This document shows positions 63,707 to 64,000 of a DNA stretch of 64,000 nucleotides, one piece after another. The DNA is from an uncultured Shewanella sp. (GTDB lineage: Bacteria > Pseudomonadota > Gammaproteobacteria > Enterobacterales > Shewanellaceae): the NCBI RefSeq assembly GCF_947501665.1, contig NZ_CANMWS010000003.1:62001-126000 (forward strand). Direction: 5' to 3'. Under the pieces are notes generated by a model, which was not told the DNA's origin, searched no databases, and saw only the letters and a list, made by a program, of their open reading frames with translations. Position numbers and translations under genes: made by a program. Within the stretch, counting starts at the first letter, position 1, and each line of letters opens with the position of its first letter.

Positions 63707-64000
63707 ATGGGTTTTAAATGCGGTATCGTTGGCCTGCCAAATGTAGGTAAATCAACTCTTTTTAATGCGTTAACCAAAGCGGGTATTGAGGCATCAAATT
63801 TCCCATTTTGTACCATTGAGCCTAATACGGGAGTCGTGCCTGTACCAGACTTACGTTTAGAAGCATTAGCGGCGATTGTGAGCCCTGAGCGCGTGATTCC
63901 AACGACTATGGAATTTGTTGATATTGCAGGACTTGTGGCAGGTGCATCTAAAGGTGAAGGCTTAGGCAATAAATTTCTTGCTAATATTCGTGAAACCGAT
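63707..64000 (+). CDS. ychF: Ribosome-binding ATPase YchF, N-terminal part (runs off the window)
   Basis: The first 98 codons of an Obg-family P-loop ATPase. [20 protein letters not shown] contains the G1 motif with the family's NVGKS, followed by [17 protein letters not shown] and [17 protein letters not shown] (G3, DxAG in place of the usual DxxG with downstream G). YchF binds the 70S ribosome and responds to redox. The rest lies beyond the window; no stop occurs in the visible frame. Confidence 0.96.
   Translation, partial: MGFKCGIVGLPNVGKSTLFNALTKAGIEASNFPFCTIEPNTGVVPVPDLRLEALAAIVSPERVIPTTMEFVDIAGLVAGASKGEGLGNKFLANIRETD

Noticed and set aside
1..64000. CRISPR arrays, tRNA and rRNA genes, replication origin
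   Set aside because: No regularly spaced repeats, no tRNA T-loop-like GGTTCGA context in the spacers, no rRNA sequence and no DnaA-box cluster were noticed by eye. A tRNA or covariance-model scan would be decisive.

Overview
The window looks like chromosomal DNA of a marine gammaproteobacterium, most probably Shewanella or a close relative. The reasons are moderate AT-richness (judged by eye, not counted), the gene order around leuS-lptE-holA-nadD and lnt-corC-ybeY-phoH-miaB-ubiF, and a set of small DUF families typical of Shewanellaceae and Vibrionaceae (DUF3019-, DUF2960-, DUF2913-, DUF3634- and DUF1289-like). No rRNA, tRNA, CRISPR array or complete transposase gene was found. Family calls come from motif reading and memory; no database search was run.

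Layout. 1-4.8 kb: 5' end of lptD (outer-membrane LPS assembly), divergent from amgK-murU (MurNAc recycling), then djlA and a 2-hydroxyacid dehydrogenase. 4.8-8.4 kb: preTA (reductive pyrimidine degradation), a gene-poor spacer with two tiny reading frames, and a DUF1289 gene. 8.4-11.1 kb: a MITE-like element with perfect 21-bp terminal inverted repeats, one of which supplies the stop codon of an RstB-like sensor kinase, followed by rstA and a translationally coupled DUF3019-like gene. 11.9-17.6 kb: YcxB-like protein, SDR, a VOC/FMN-reductase pair facing a SufR-like regulator across a double palindrome, a pseudouridine synthase and a POT-like transporter. 18-25.5 kb: valS-holC-pepA divergent from lptFG. 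25.5-36.7 kb: mostly housekeeping and conserved hypothetical genes (RDD, DUF2960, DUF2913, DAACS carrier, rhlE, GFA, aminopeptidase P, FKBP, DUF1294, a hotdog protein, DUF368, YbgA-like, DUF3634). 37-39.8 kb: gabDT. 39.7-42.1 kb: an orphan flippase and an unusual Glu-rich protein with a VgrG-needle-like segment and a coiled-coil-like tail. 42.7-55.5 kb: nadD-holA-lptE-leuS, a zinc-ribbon gene, an Omp85-type barrel, and lnt-corC-ybeY-phoH-miaB. 55.6-61.6 kb: an accessory insert between miaB and ubiF. 61.7-64 kb: ubiF, pth and the start of ychF.

The core genes join up as envelope biogenesis (LptD, LptE, LptF, LptG, Lnt, the polyprenyl-phosphate transporter candidate, AmgK/MurU) and translation/RNA maintenance (ValS, LeuS, MiaB, YbeY, RhlE, Pth, pseudouridine synthase).

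The most interesting material is accessory. It comprises a solitary protein-kinase-fold gene resembling OspG/NleH-type effectors (55.6-56.5 kb); an adjacent 230-bp inverted-repeat element; a small sugar-acid islet (adducin-type aldolase, enolase-superfamily dehydratase, lactonase-like amidohydrolase, SDR) with no transporter or regulator; the Glu-rich needle-like protein; and the MITE that rewrites the end of rstB.
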